Assembly: GCA_002335175.1 (NCBI GenBank)
Contig: DDCA01000002.1
Span: 62,001 to 126,000 of the forward strand
Direction of reading: 5' to 3'
DNA length: 64,000 nt
Source: Candidatus Saccharibacteria bacterium UBA2018
GTDB taxonomy: Bacteria > Patescibacteriota > Saccharimonadia > Saccharimonadales > Saccharimonadaceae
Part shown: positions 32,378-40,982 of the stretch, in pieces
Numbering within the stretch: position 1 is the first letter of the stretch
How the letters are laid out: the number at the start of each line of letters is the position of its first letter
The notes under the pieces: generated by a model
Database searches by the model: none
Seen by the model: only the letters and a program-made list of their open reading frames with translations
Told to the model about the DNA's origin: nothing
Translations under genes and position numbers: made by a program

Positions 32378-33612
32378 ATCCCCTTGCCCGACGCATTCAG
32401 CGGACATACCTGGCGTTAATGCTCGGCAATACGCTGGCGGCAAGCTTTATTTGGGGCATTAACACGCTGTTTTTACTCGACGCGGGGCTGAACAACTTCG
32501 AGGCCTTCGCGGCGAACGCGTTCTTCACGCTCGGAATGGTGATATTTGAGGTGCCGACCGGGGTAATTGCCGATACCTGGGGACGGCGGGCATCGTATTT
32601 ACTTGGAACAATTACGCTGGCGCTGACGACATTGGCCTACTACGTTATGTGGCAAATACACGCTCCGTTTGCTCTATGGGCTATTGTGTCGGTGCTATTG
32701 GGGCTTGGGTTCACGTTCTTTTCCGGGGCGGTTGAAGCCTGGCTGGTCGATGCGCTGCATTTTGCGAAGTACAAAGGCCAGCTTGAAAGTGTATTCGGTA
32801 AGGGCCAGATGGTCGGGGGCATCGCCATGTTAACCGGCTCGGTTGCCGGCGGTGTAATTGCCCAAGCGACCGACCTTGGAATTCCGTACGTCTTGCGGGC
32901 AGCCGTATTGGGGCTGCTATTCATCGGTGCTTTCGTGGTCATGAAGGATCTTGGATTTACCCCTGAAAAAGGAAAACGGCCAGGTAAAGCAATGAAAGAA
33001 ATCCTCAGTGCATCGTTGACCTATGGCCTGAAAAATCCACCCGTCCGCTGGGTGATGCTGGCAGCACCCTTTACGGCAAGTGTCGGGTTTTACGTTTTTT
33101 ATGCGCTGCAGCCCTACTTGCTGGAACTGTATGGTGACACCGGTGCTTACAGTATTGCCGGTTTGGCCGCTGCTATTATTGCCGGTGCCCAAATTGCCGG
33201 TGGTCTGCTGGCCGGCCGGATTCGGCAACTGTTTAAACGTCGGACATCGGCCTTGATTGCTGCAACGCTTGTTACCTTCGTAGTGCTGCTCGGCCTGGGG
33301 CTTACTAGTAGCTTTGCCGTTGCAATTGCTCTTATGTGTGTTTGGGGCCTGTTATTTGCGGCGGTTAACCCAATCAGACAGGCCTATTTAAACGGCCTGA
33401 TACCGTCGAAACAACGGGCCACCGTGTTATCGTTCGACTCCTTGACGGGCAATGTCGGGGGTATCTTTGTGCAACCGGCACTGGGCCGTGTAACGGATTT
33501 ATCAAGTTACGGCATGTCATTCGTGGCCGGGGCGTTTATCCAGGTTTTGGCAGTACCGCTTCTCTATCGAAGCCGTATGTTTGACAAAGCCAGCGACAAA
33601 GCTGTCAGCTAG
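32374..33612 (+). CDS. Major facilitator superfamily transporter
   Basis: 412 residues, about 12 hydrophobic helices. Loop 2-3 carries the MFS motif in the form GVIADTWGRRASYL, and a counterpart near the middle (AGRIRQLFKRRTS). GTG start, first possible in the frame. Substrate cannot be told; the build is that of drug/sugar-efflux-type MFS proteins. Monocistronic apart from the possible leader ORF. The convergent DUF4190-like gene ends two bases away. Confidence 0.88.
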   Translation: MNPLARRIQRTYLALMLGNTLAASFIWGINTLFLLDAGLNNFEAFAANAFFTLGMVIFEVPTGVIADTWGRRASYLLGTITLALTTLAYYVMWQIHAPFALWAIVSVLLGLGFTFFSGAVEAWLVDALHFAKYKGQLESVFGKGQMVGGIAMLTGSVAGGVIAQATDLGIPYVLRAAVLGLLFIGAFVVMKDLGFTPEKGKRPGKAMKEILSASLTYGLKNPPVRWVMLAAPFTASVGFYVFYALQPYLLELYGDTGAYSIAGLAAAIIAGAQIAGGLLAGRIRQLFKRRTSALIAATLVTFVVLLGLGLTSSFAVAIALMCVWGLLFAAVNPIRQAYLNGLIPSKQRATVLSFDSLTGNVGGIFVQPALGRVTDLSSYGMSFVAGAFIQVLAVPLLYRSRMFDKASDKAVS

Positions 33613-33613
33613 C

Positions 33614-33958
33614 CTAAATTTGCTGCTCGAACGATGAGCTGCTGCTTGAATCTGGTTCGGAGCCCTCGTAGAGCGGGTCAGGAACCGGTGACTGGGCGGC
33701 CGCCGCCGCAAAAATGAAAATCATAATGAAAAACAATATAGCCAGCACAGTCAGGGCCGTCGAAATAATTCCCATAATTAACCCCGCGACACCAAGCCCT
33801 TTGTTGTACGGGTTCTTCATCGACATTGCGCCAGTGATAATAGCCGGCACGCCGGTTAGGGCGCCGAAACCGATAAACGACGAAATACCGAGCACCAGTG
33901 AAGCAACGGCCAGGCCATTCTCTTTCTGCTGAGCAGGGTGTGTTTGCTGGGTTTCCAT
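33614..33958 (-). CDS. DUF4190-like small membrane protein
   Basis: 114 residues with start METQQTHPAQQKENGLAVAS. Two long hydrophobic segments separated by NPYNKGLGVAGLIMG, the pattern of DUF4190 proteins, and a Ser-rich C-terminal tail. An upstream extension of the frame is rejected because it runs into the divergent permease gene. Function unknown. Confidence 0.75.
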   Translation of the reverse strand: METQQTHPAQQKENGLAVASLVLGISSFIGFGALTGVPAIITGAMSMKNPYNKGLGVAGLIMGIISTALTVLAILFFIMIFIFAAAAAQSPVPDPLYEGSEPDSSSSSSFEQQI

Positions 33959-34014
33959 ACCCACATCATACCGACGCCTTCTCAAAAACACAATGGCCGG
34001 ACCTCGAGATAGTA

Positions 34015-34023
34015 TGGTACAAT
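34015..34023 (+). promoter_or_regulatory. Extended -10 promoter of the NCS2 permease
   Basis: TGGTACAAT without a good -35. The ~50-base leader contains GGGCC/GGCCC and CCCC/GGGG arms that may fold; no known purine riboswitch core seen. Confidence 0.45.
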
Positions 34024-34079
34024 TCCATCCAAGTGGGCCTTTAACAAGTAGGGGCCCCTTTCTTGAGGGGAGAGCTGCC

Positions 34080-35558
34080 ATGACGGCAGTCGCAACACAG
34101 AGACCGTCCGGCTTGGACGGCTTCTTCAAGATCACCGAGCGCGGATCGACCATCGGTCGTGAGGTGCGCGGTGGTGTCGTCACCTGGGTCACGATGGTCT
34201 ACATCGTTGCGCTGAACCCGCTCATCCTCGGGTTCGTCCAGGACGTGGACGGCAAGTTCCTCGGTGGCGGTGACGCGCCGAACCTCCCGGCCATCGCGGC
34301 CGGCACGGCGCTCGTGGCGGGTGTGATGACCATCCTGATGGGGGTGGTCGCCAACTTCCCGCTGGCGCTCGCCACAGGCCTCGGTCTGAACGCCTTCGTG
34401 GCGTTCGGCGTCGCGTCCCAGATGACCTGGGCCGACGCCATGGGTCTGGTCGTCATCGAGGGCGTCATCATCCTGCTGCTGGTGCTGACCGGCTTCAGGA
34501 CGGCGGTGTTCCACGCCGTACCAACCCAGCTGAAGGTCGCCATCTCGGTGGGGATCGGGCTGTTCATCGCCCTGATCGGCTTCGTCGACGCTGGCTTCGT
34601 GGGGCGCATGCCCGACATCGCCGGCACAACGGTTCCGGTCCAACTGGGCCGTACCGGAGTACTGGCCGGATGGCCGGTGCTGGTGTTCGCCGCCGGTCTG
34701 GCACTGCTGATCGTCCTGTGGGCACGCAAGGTCAAGGGAGCCATCCTGATCTCGATCGTGGTCACGACAGTGGTGGCGGTCGTCGTCGAGGTGACCGCCA
34801 AGGTCGGCCCGCTGGTGGGTGCAGACGGTGCGGTGAACCCGAAGGGCTGGGGGCTGACCGTTCCCGACTGGCCGGGCATGGGTGACATCTTCCGGTGGCC
34901 GGACTTCGGCACGCTGGGCGAGTTCAACCTGCTGGGCTCGTTCCAGGAGGTCGGCGTGGTGACAGCGGTGCTGCTGGTCTTCACGCTGATGCTGGCCGAC
35001 TTCTTCGACACCATGGGCACCATGACTGCCATCGGCGCCGAAGCCGAGCTGAACAGCGCGGAAGGTGTTCCGCCGAACGCGGAGCGCATTCTGGTGGTCG
35101 ACTCCGTGGCAGCTGCGGCGGGTGGCCTGGCGGGCGTGTCCAGCAACACCAGCTACATCGAGTCGGCATCGGGAGTCGGTGAGGGCGCCCGGACCGGCTT
35201 GGCGTCGGTGGTGACGGGCGTGCTGTTCCTGTTCACCATCTTCGCCGCCCCGCTGGTGGCAGTCATCCCGTCCGAGGCGGCGGTGCCGGCACTGGTGCTG
35301 GTGGGCTTCCTGATGATGATGCAGGTGAAGAACATCGACTGGGACGACTTCGAGATCGCCCTCCCGGCGTTCCTGACAATCGTCCTGATGCCCTTCACCT
35401 ACTCCATCACGGTCGGCATCGGCGCCGGCTTCGTCAGCTACGTGCTGATCAAGCTGGTCGTCGGCAAGGCCGGGCAGGTGCACAAGCTCCTCTGGCTGGT
35501 GGCCGCGCTGTTCGTGGTCTACTTCGCCATCGAGCCGGCTACGCGGCTGCTCACCTGA
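34080..35558 (+). CDS. NCS2/AzgA-type nucleobase permease, GC-rich
   Basis: 492 residues, about 13 helices. Matches the guanine/hypoxanthine-type NCS2 group: start GLDGFFKITERGSTIGREVR, a GLGLNAFVAFGV segment, FFDTMGTMTAIGAEA and SNTSYIESASGVGEGARTGL. It would import purine bases (or xanthine/uracil), which fits an organism that salvages nucleobases. GGGGAG precedes ATG 34080. Codons end in G or C almost throughout, in sharp contrast to the neighbouring MFS gene, and a GC-rich terminator without T tract follows: both look actinobacterial. Transfer is inferred. Confidence 0.92.
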   Translation: MTAVATQRPSGLDGFFKITERGSTIGREVRGGVVTWVTMVYIVALNPLILGFVQDVDGKFLGGGDAPNLPAIAAGTALVAGVMTILMGVVANFPLALATGLGLNAFVAFGVASQMTWADAMGLVVIEGVIILLLVLTGFRTAVFHAVPTQLKVAISVGIGLFIALIGFVDAGFVGRMPDIAGTTVPVQLGRTGVLAGWPVLVFAAGLALLIVLWARKVKGAILISIVVTTVVAVVVEVTAKVGPLVGADGAVNPKGWGLTVPDWPGMGDIFRWPDFGTLGEFNLLGSFQEVGVVTAVLLVFTLMLADFFDTMGTMTAIGAEAELNSAEGVPPNAERILVVDSVAAAAGGLAGVSSNTSYIESASGVGEGARTGLASVVTGVLFLFTIFAAPLVAVIPSEAAVPALVLVGFLMMMQVKNIDWDDFEIALPAFLTIVLMPFTYSITVGIGAGFVSYVLIKLVVGKAGQVHKLLWLVAALFVVYFAIEPATRLLT

Positions 35559-35585
35559 CCTGACCGGTTCGAAGGGCCTCTACAA

Positions 35586-35625
35586 CGGCTCCCCGGCGGC
35601 GCATCCAGCGTCGTCCGGGGAGCCG
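35586..35625 (+). terminator. GC-rich hairpin after the NCS2 permease
   Basis: Perfect 11-pair stem CGGCTCCCCGG / CCGGGGAGCCG with an inner GC helix and only CTCTTC behind it. The style is typical of high-GC genomes. Confidence 0.75.
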
Positions 35626-35658
35626 CTCTTCATGTCTGGTAAAATAACAGAGGCGTAC

Positions 35659-35746
35659 GGAGAGGTGCAGGAGTGGTTGAACTGGCCGCTCTCGAAAAGC
35701 GGTATACCGCAAGGTATCGAGGGTTCGAATCCCTCCCTCTCCGCCA
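35659..35746 (+). tRNA. tRNA-Ser (anticodon CGA)
   Basis: GGAGAGG/CCTCTCC acceptor, D arm GCAGGAGTGGTTG, anticodon loop CTCGAAA (CGA), long variable arm, T loop TTCGAAT, discriminator G and encoded CCA. Confidence 0.95.
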
Positions 35747-35779
35747 AATTTTAGTATTTATTGAGATAGCCGGTTATCT

Positions 35780-36514
35780 ATGCCCGAATTCACCGCTCTG
35801 ACCTGGAACGTCCACCTCAGTGATATTTACCCTCAGTCGCAGCGCATAGACTCAATTCGCGAGACGTTGCTTAGATTACATCGGAAACACCCGTTAGACG
35901 CCCTGGGGTTGCAAGAAGTTGAAGGTAATAACGGCGAAGTGATTGCTGAAGCTCTCTTTGGTAACCAGGGTGCGTGGCGGCTTCACTCACGCGATGATCT
36001 GCAGGAGCATATCGGAATGGCAGGGGTGAATTTAAGTGAGGTTGAGTTTTTTGACCTTGGTCATCACAAAACAGCCGCTCTTGCTTACCTTGGCTCGACA
36101 GCGCTTGTGACTACTCATCTTCGGCGGCAACCGAAACTATTTCCATTCGGCCCAGAGCAGATTGAGCAAGTTGGTGCGCTTCTTGAGCGCGTTGAAGATA
36201 TTGATCAGGTGTTATTAGGTGGAGACTGGAATTGTCTATGGAATATGCTGCCGCGAAAAATGATTGAAAATGCGGGATTTGAGCCGGCATTTACGCAACT
36301 TCCAGGCAAGAACCACCCAAAAACATTCCCGGCGCCAGGGTTTGAAGCACTTATACCCCCGGAAAAAAGGGTACTTCTCAAACTAGCCCGCGGGGCGATT
36401 AATCTAGATGGTTTCTATACGAAGGGGCTGAAAGTGGTAGATGGCGGAACCGGCATTGGGCCGTCTGACCATAGCTATGTGTGGGTGACAGTGGATGACG
36501 ACCCCCAGACATGA
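35780..36514 (+). CDS. Stand-alone endonuclease/exonuclease/phosphatase family protein
   Basis: 244 residues, cytoplasmic (no signal). EEP motifs in order: ALTWNVHLSD near the N-terminus, LGLQEVEG (catalytic Glu), LLGGDWNC (Asp/Asn), LDGFYTKG and GPSDHSYV (catalytic Asp-His). Could be a nuclease or a phosphodiesterase. Fourth EEP domain of the window, but unlike the other three it is not exported. Starts 33 bases after tRNA-Ser(CGA). A strong GC hairpin lies six bases after its stop. Confidence 0.88.
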   Translation: MPEFTALTWNVHLSDIYPQSQRIDSIRETLLRLHRKHPLDALGLQEVEGNNGEVIAEALFGNQGAWRLHSRDDLQEHIGMAGVNLSEVEFFDLGHHKTAALAYLGSTALVTTHLRRQPKLFPFGPEQIEQVGALLERVEDIDQVLLGGDWNCLWNMLPRKMIENAGFEPAFTQLPGKNHPKTFPAPGFEALIPPEKRVLLKLARGAINLDGFYTKGLKVVDGGTGIGPSDHSYVWVTVDDDPQT

Positions 36515-36519
36515 CTGAA

Positions 36520-36537
36520 CCCCCGGCGAGCCGGGGG
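36520..36537. terminator. Strong GC hairpin between convergent genes
   Basis: CCCCCGGC / GCCGGGGG with a two-base loop, between the EEP gene and the GC-rich gene at 36554; can act for either. Confidence 0.65.
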
Positions 36538-36553
36538 CTCTAGCCAGGGGTTG

Positions 36554-37315
36554 TTACTTGACCTCGATCTGTCCGACGAAGTCCATGTTGATCGGGCTGA
36601 CACGAATCGACTCGAGTGTTACCAGTTCGTGGAAGCGCAGGACGTTCATCCAGTCGACCTCATCAGGTCTGATCACTGGAACGCCGTTCTCATCTGCGTC
36701 GCACCTGGCGAGTACCGATGGTACCTGCTCTGTGCAGCGCAGCTCGAGATGTTGCACGAGCGTTCCGAGCTGCTCGTTGTAGCGATTGAGGTCGCGGAAG
36801 CCGAAGACCATCTTGGCCAACAGCTCCTTGGTCTCGTTGTCATGCTTGTCACGAAGCGGCGGCAGGCTGTACTCGATGGACAGGTCGTAGCCGAGGCGTC
36901 GACCCTTGTACACCATCTTGAGGTTTCTCACCACCAAGATGTCCTCCAGCCAGCTAATCGTCACAACGTCGCGCAGCTTCGGGATGATGTTCTTGGCCTG
37001 GCCCTCGGTGCGGATGACCAGTGACCCCTTGCGCTTGCCGAAGCGGTAGCGCTTGGGATGGCCGTTCACGACCACAAAGCCGACCTCGCCGTATTCGACG
37101 ACCTTGCGCTTCAAGGCGTCCTTGCTCGCCAGGAGGTAGACCACGCCAGCGATGGCGCTGACTACCGCCGTGATGATCGCACCCCACTTGATGGCGGGGT
37201 TGTCGAACAGGTCAATCGATGCCTTGATCACGCGCCGCCCCGACAGCATGTCGAGAGCGCCAGCGGCAGCGAGCGTACTCACCACCATAATCGTGTTTCG
37301 TCTTTTGATGTTCAC
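36554..37315 (-). CDS. GC-rich orphan membrane-anchored protein
   Basis: 253 residues, GTG start with GGAGGTGA nine bases upstream. Hydrophobic segments at about 8-22 and 45-63, then a cytoplasmic-looking domain with alternating beta strands and a long helix, vaguely like SPFH/band-7 proteins (weak). Third codon positions nearly all G or C. Stands alone, flanked by a hairpin. No family claimed; likely acquired. Confidence 0.7.
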   Translation of the reverse strand: MNIKRRNTIMVVSTLAAAGALDMLSGRRVIKASIDLFDNPAIKWGAIITAVVSAIAGVVYLLASKDALKRKVVEYGEVGFVVVNGHPKRYRFGKRKGSLVIRTEGQAKNIIPKLRDVVTISWLEDILVVRNLKMVYKGRRLGYDLSIEYSLPPLRDKHDNETKELLAKMVFGFRDLNRYNEQLGTLVQHLELRCTEQVPSVLARCDADENGVPVIRPDEVDWMNVLRFHELVTLESIRVSPINMDFVGQIEVK

Positions 37316-37475
37316 CGTGGTTCACCTCCTAAGGGCTAGATAGTCCACAGATGACACCACCATACCATTAATTGCTAAATTACGATAGATGTTTTTTTGT
37401 TGTCGTTTTAAGTACAAGCGTTAATCAGTCGGGCAAGTAGTGAAGTTCCTGACGTTGTATAACGAACGATCAGGC

Positions 37476-37481
37476 TATACT
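37476..37481 (+). promoter_or_regulatory. -10 element of the HIT gene, leaderless
   Basis: TATACT six bases before the ATG at 37488; no ribosome site possible. Confidence 0.55.
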
Positions 37482-37487
37482 AGAAAT

Positions 37488-37889
37488 ATGAGCGAGCCAT
37501 CCATTTTTACGAAAATCATCAATGGTGACATACCGAGTCACAAAATCTACGAAGACGAGCGGACATTGGCCTTTCTCGACATCCACCCGGCAGCCGAAGG
37601 CCATACATTGGTAATTCCGAAGGCAGAAGTAGAGTTCGTGTGGGATCTTTCCGAGGAAGACTACCGGGCGTTGATGGCGACCGTCCAAAAGGTTGCTTTG
37701 AGACTGCGAGAAGTAACCGGAAAACCCTATGTCGGCGAAATGATCGTCGGTACAGACGTTCCGCATGCTCATGTCCATCTGGTAGCATTTGACCAGCCCC
37801 AGGAACTAAAGCGCACCATCGAACCCAGCACGGCAGAGCCTGATCACGAAGCGCTAAAAATTATTGCCGACAAACTTCGGTTCGGCTAA
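37488..37889 (+). CDS. HIT family nucleotide-binding hydrolase/transferase
   Basis: 133 residues. Begins SIFTKIINGDIPSHKIYEDE, the usual HIT opening, then FLDIHPAAEGHTLVIPK and the histidine triad PHAHVHL. HIT proteins hydrolyse nucleotide-phosphoramide or dinucleotide substrates. The start at 37488 is set by the leaderless promoter and family alignment; an upstream in-frame ATG at 37440 would precede the promoter. Length normal. Confidence 0.93.
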   Translation: MSEPSIFTKIINGDIPSHKIYEDERTLAFLDIHPAAEGHTLVIPKAEVEFVWDLSEEDYRALMATVQKVALRLREVTGKPYVGEMIVGTDVPHAHVHLVAFDQPQELKRTIEPSTAEPDHEALKIIADKLRFG

Positions 37890-37924
37890 AAACGACCTCT
37901 TCGCACAATACGTATCACAGCATA

Positions 37925-37953
37925 TTGACAATTAGTCATGCTTATGCTAATAT
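37925..37953 (+). promoter_or_regulatory. Sigma-70 type promoter of the 37981 gene
   Basis: TTGACA, 17-base spacer, TAATAT. It lies 27 bases before the ATG. Confidence 0.7.
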
Positions 37954-37980
37954 GAAATAGTAAACCATCACAAAACAAAT

Positions 37981-38301
37981 ATGTACAACTTGACCCTTTC
38001 CACTCCCCTATCTCTGTTTATCAGCCTCGCTGCTTTAACTGGCGTCGCTGTCCACGACACCAAGATTGACCGGTTCGCGACTGCCTTTGCCGGTATTCCT
38101 GCAATGATGACAACAGCCGAGGGCGCATCGAAAGGTATTGCCAGTGACCCGCACACCCACGTAGAGCGGGTAAGCATCAATGATATGAACTCGTCTCAGC
38201 CACGCTTAATGCCACGGGCCGACCAGAAGAAACACTTCTTGCAAAAGAACGTTCCAAAGGGCTTCCACCGCTTCGACAGCTATAATCTGCCGATTGTCTA
38301 A
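37981..38301 (+). CDS. Small protein with N-terminal hydrophobic segment, unknown
   Basis: 106 residues; hydrophobic stretch at about 8-25 (possible signal or anchor), then a polar, His/Lys/Arg-containing rest (KKHFLQKNVPKGFHRFDSYN). Clear promoter upstream but no recognisable ribosome site. No family. Ends five bases before the convergent valS stop. Confidence 0.55.
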   Translation: MYNLTLSTPLSLFISLAALTGVAVHDTKIDRFATAFAGIPAMMTTAEGASKGIASDPHTHVERVSINDMNSSQPRLMPRADQKKHFLQKNVPKGFHRFDSYNLPIV

Positions 38302-38306
38302 CTCCT

Positions 38307-40868
38307 CTAACGACCTCGGATAACGTTCAATTCATTTTGTAGACGGATAATAATTTCGTTTGTCTCGCTAAGATCTTTCTTTGAGGCTTCGACCAGCTCG
38401 GCCGGAGCTTTCTTGAGGTAGCTGTCATTCGACAAACGTGCCCCGACGACATCGCGGTGGCTTTTGGCTTCTGCTAAGCGGACTTCTAGGTTGGACTGGT
38501 GTTCATATAGCGTCGCCTCGTCCACCACAAGCCATGCCTCACGGCCGGAGTTGGCCAACCGCAGACCTTCGGGCTGATCGGTTGTCTCGAGGCCTTCTAG
38601 GCGGGCTAGCTGGCGTATAAGCTCCTTGTTGTCATCTATCAGGCTGTCATTGTGGTAGACGACCTTGTAGCGCTTGTTACCGGGTAGTTCGGCGCTGACA
38701 AAACGGATTTCATTGACCAGCTTCTGGAGCTGTTCGAATTCACCAGCGGCAATTTCGTCGTAGGCCACCGGTTCTGGCCAGCTGCTTGCAATCAGCATGC
38801 TACCCTTTTCGTACCATGGCAGAGTTTGCCAGATAGTCTCGGTGACGAAGGGGGCGAACGGGTGAGCGAGACGAAGTGCCGCATCAAGTGCCCATGCGAG
38901 CATGTCGGGGTTATTCTGCTGCTTGGCCGCCTCGACATACCAGTCGGCTAAACTACTCCAGATAGTGTGGTAAACGGTATCGGCAGCTTCACTGAACCGA
39001 TAGTCGGCTAAGAGAGCTTCGACCTGTTGACTCGCCCCTGTTAATTCGCGGATAATCCACTGGTCGGCCAAGCTGCTTGGAACAGGCGTACCGGGATGGA
39101 AATTTTCCCCAAGCTTGTCTTCGATAAACCGGGCGATGTTCCAAAGTTTGTTACAGAAGTTTCGGCCGGCAATTACTTTGTCGGTAGCGAAAGCTTGGTT
39201 TTGGCCGGCACTGCGGGCGGACACTAACCCGAGCCTGAGGGCGTCTGAACCGTATTCACTCAGGGTTTCCATCGGGTTGATGACGTTGCCTTTGCTTTTG
39301 CTCATTTTCTGGCCACGGGAGTCGAGCACGAGGCCGTGTAGATAAACCTCTTTGAACGGTACCTGACCGGTCACCTTCAATCCAAGCATAATCATCCGGG
39401 CAACCCAGGGATACAAGATGTCGTGTCCCGTTTCCATGACGGAGAGCGGATAAAATCGGCTGAGGGCTCCACCGTCCAGGTGGTCGGTCGTAATAAACGG
39501 CCACTGTCCCGATGAGAACCAAGTATCAAAGGTGTCCTCTTCCCTTCTATATGTTTGGCCGTTCACGGTAATATGCGGTTCGTCGACCCGTTCGTCATAA
39601 ATCCAATCATCGGGATCGGCGGTGTTCTGAAAGGCCGGAATAGGAATACCCCATGGAATCTGGCGGGATAGGTTCCAATCACGGATACCGGCATAGTACT
39701 GCAGTACCTGGGTTTTCTTGTTTTCGGGGTAGAACTTGATGTCGCCACGCTCAATCGCTTCGGTTGCAGCCTGAGCAAGCGGCTGCATGCGCAGGAACCA
39801 CTGGTCTTTTAGCATCGGTTCAATAATGTTGCCGCACTTGTAACAGTGGCCAACATTATGCTCAATATCACTCTCACCGCGCAGCAGTTCGGCTGCCTGG
39901 AGTGCTCCTAGCACCCGCTTGCGGGCTTCTGGGGCTGCTATGCCGGCAAATTGCTGCGGCACATTAATCATCCGGCCGTCGAAGTCGATAACCTGAATGC
40001 GCGGCAGGTCATGGCGGTTCCCTATTTCGAAGTCGTTCGGGTCGTGGGCCGGCGTAATCTTGACCGCTCCCGTGCCGAACTCCCTATCAACGTACTCGTC
40101 GGCAATTACGGGAATCTCGCGGTCGGTTAATGGCAGCAGCACATGGCTTCCGATAAGGTGTTTATACCGTCCATCGTCGGGGTGAACAGCCACGGCCGTA
40201 TCACCCAGAAGAGTTTCTGGCCTAGTAGTAGCCACGACAATTTCCGCAATTTTATCGAGAGTCGGATAGGCAATTTCGTAGAGCTTACCCTTCTCTGCTT
40301 TGTATTCCACCTCGATATCAGCAAAGCTGGTCTGGTGGGTCGTGCAGTAGTTAACAATTCGTTCACCCCTGTAAATCAGGTCTTCATCCCAGAGTTTTTT
40401 GAATGTGGCATACGCGGTTTTGATTACTTTTTCATCGAGGGTAAATACCAAGTCGTCCCAGCTGGCGCTGACACCGAGTGCCCGGAGCTGGAGTTCCATG
40501 TTTCCCCGCTGTCTTTCAACAAAGTTCCACACCTGGCTATAGAGTTGTTCACGTGAAAAGTCGAATCGGGTCTGAAGGTTTTTTTGCAGTTCGCGTTCGT
40601 ATACGACCCATGTTTCAAAGCCGGCGTGGTCGGCACCGGGGATATAGGCAACATCCCTTCCCTTCATGCGGTAAAAGCGGATAAGGATATCTTCTAGTTC
40701 AGCCATAAGAGCATGACCGATGTGGAGGTTGCCATTGGCATTTGGCGGCGGCATGACAATGCTATAGGGTTCACCCTTCCCTGACGGCTTGAAGGCGCCG
40801 CTGGTTTCCCACATGGCGTAGATATTGGGTTCATATTGGTCGGGCTGGTAAGTCTTTGGTAGATTCAT
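38307..40868 (-). CDS. valS: Valyl-tRNA synthetase
   Basis: Charges tRNA-Val. 853 residues, class I synthetase. HIGH motif in PPPNANGNLHIGHAL, tryptophan-rich WNLSRQIPWGIPIPAF segment, KMSKS motif in GQKMSKSKGN, anticodon-binding domain and a C-terminal coiled-coil arm (EVRLAEAKSH...). All expected parts are present. Its promoter (minus-strand TATACT near 40951) overlaps the divergent FemAB promoter, and two CACGTG palindromes lie in its leader with a third inside the gene. Confidence 0.97.
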   Translation of the reverse strand: MNLPKTYQPDQYEPNIYAMWETSGAFKPSGKGEPYSIVMPPPNANGNLHIGHALMAELEDILIRFYRMKGRDVAYIPGADHAGFETWVVYERELQKNLQTRFDFSREQLYSQVWNFVERQRGNMELQLRALGVSASWDDLVFTLDEKVIKTAYATFKKLWDEDLIYRGERIVNYCTTHQTSFADIEVEYKAEKGKLYEIAYPTLDKIAEIVVATTRPETLLGDTAVAVHPDDGRYKHLIGSHVLLPLTDREIPVIADEYVDREFGTGAVKITPAHDPNDFEIGNRHDLPRIQVIDFDGRMINVPQQFAGIAAPEARKRVLGALQAAELLRGESDIEHNVGHCYKCGNIIEPMLKDQWFLRMQPLAQAATEAIERGDIKFYPENKKTQVLQYYAGIRDWNLSRQIPWGIPIPAFQNTADPDDWIYDERVDEPHITVNGQTYRREEDTFDTWFSSGQWPFITTDHLDGGALSRFYPLSVMETGHDILYPWVARMIMLGLKVTGQVPFKEVYLHGLVLDSRGQKMSKSKGNVINPMETLSEYGSDALRLGLVSARSAGQNQAFATDKVIAGRNFCNKLWNIARFIEDKLGENFHPGTPVPSSLADQWIIRELTGASQQVEALLADYRFSEAADTVYHTIWSSLADWYVEAAKQQNNPDMLAWALDAALRLAHPFAPFVTETIWQTLPWYEKGSMLIASSWPEPVAYDEIAAGEFEQLQKLVNEIRFVSAELPGNKRYKVVYHNDSLIDDNKELIRQLARLEGLETTDQPEGLRLANSGREAWLVVDEATLYEHQSNLEVRLAEAKSHRDVVGARLSNDSYLKKAPAELVEASKKDLSETNEIIIRLQNELNVIRGR
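40545..40560. promoter_or_regulatory. parS-like site C (inside valS)
   Basis: TTGTTCACGTGAAAAG matches the ParB centromere consensus TGTTTCACGTGAAACA at 12 of 16 positions with a perfect TTCACGTGAA core. Confidence 0.4.
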
Positions 40869-40871
40869 TAG

Positions 40872-40887
40872 TTTTTCACGTGAAAAG
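40872..40887. promoter_or_regulatory. parS: parS-like site A
   Basis: TTTTTCACGTGAAAAG, 13/16 to the ParB consensus, with a perfect TTTTCACGTGAAAA palindrome, three bases before the valS start. Confidence 0.5.
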
Positions 40888-40895
40888 TCAGTGGG

Positions 40896-40911
40896 TTATT
40901 CACGTGAAAAA
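40896..40911. promoter_or_regulatory. parS: parS-like site B
   Basis: TTATTCACGTGAAAAA, 13/16 to consensus, centre 24 bases from site A. Confidence 0.5.
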
Positions 40912-40969
40912 CCGACGACTGACGTAGTTAACACCTTAGTTTTCTCCGTTAAGTATAGCACAGACAGGC

Positions 40970-40975
40970 TATAAT
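40970..40975 (+). promoter_or_regulatory. -10 element of the FemAB gene, leaderless
   Basis: TATAAT seven bases before the ATG at 40983. The alternative ATG at 40974 lies inside the hexamer. Confidence 0.55.
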
Positions 40976-40982
40976 GAAGGGG

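Noticed and set aside
34024..34079. Purine riboswitch in the permease leader
   Set aside because: Short GC hairpins are present but none of the conserved purine-riboswitch core bases could be matched, and the leader is too short.
33959..34192. 78-residue N-terminal extension of the DUF4190-like gene
   Set aside because: It would overlap the promoter and start of the divergent permease, and the family begins near METQQ.
34199..35149. 316-codon second minus-strand frame in the permease gene
   Set aside because: Also a composition artefact; Ser/Thr/Pro-rich with no domain, while the plus strand encodes a clear permease.
34041..35483. 480-codon minus-strand frame opposite the NCS2 permease
   Set aside because: A shadow of the GC-rich permease gene: long open frames on both strands are expected at such codon bias, and the peptide is His/Asp/Gln-rich low complexity.
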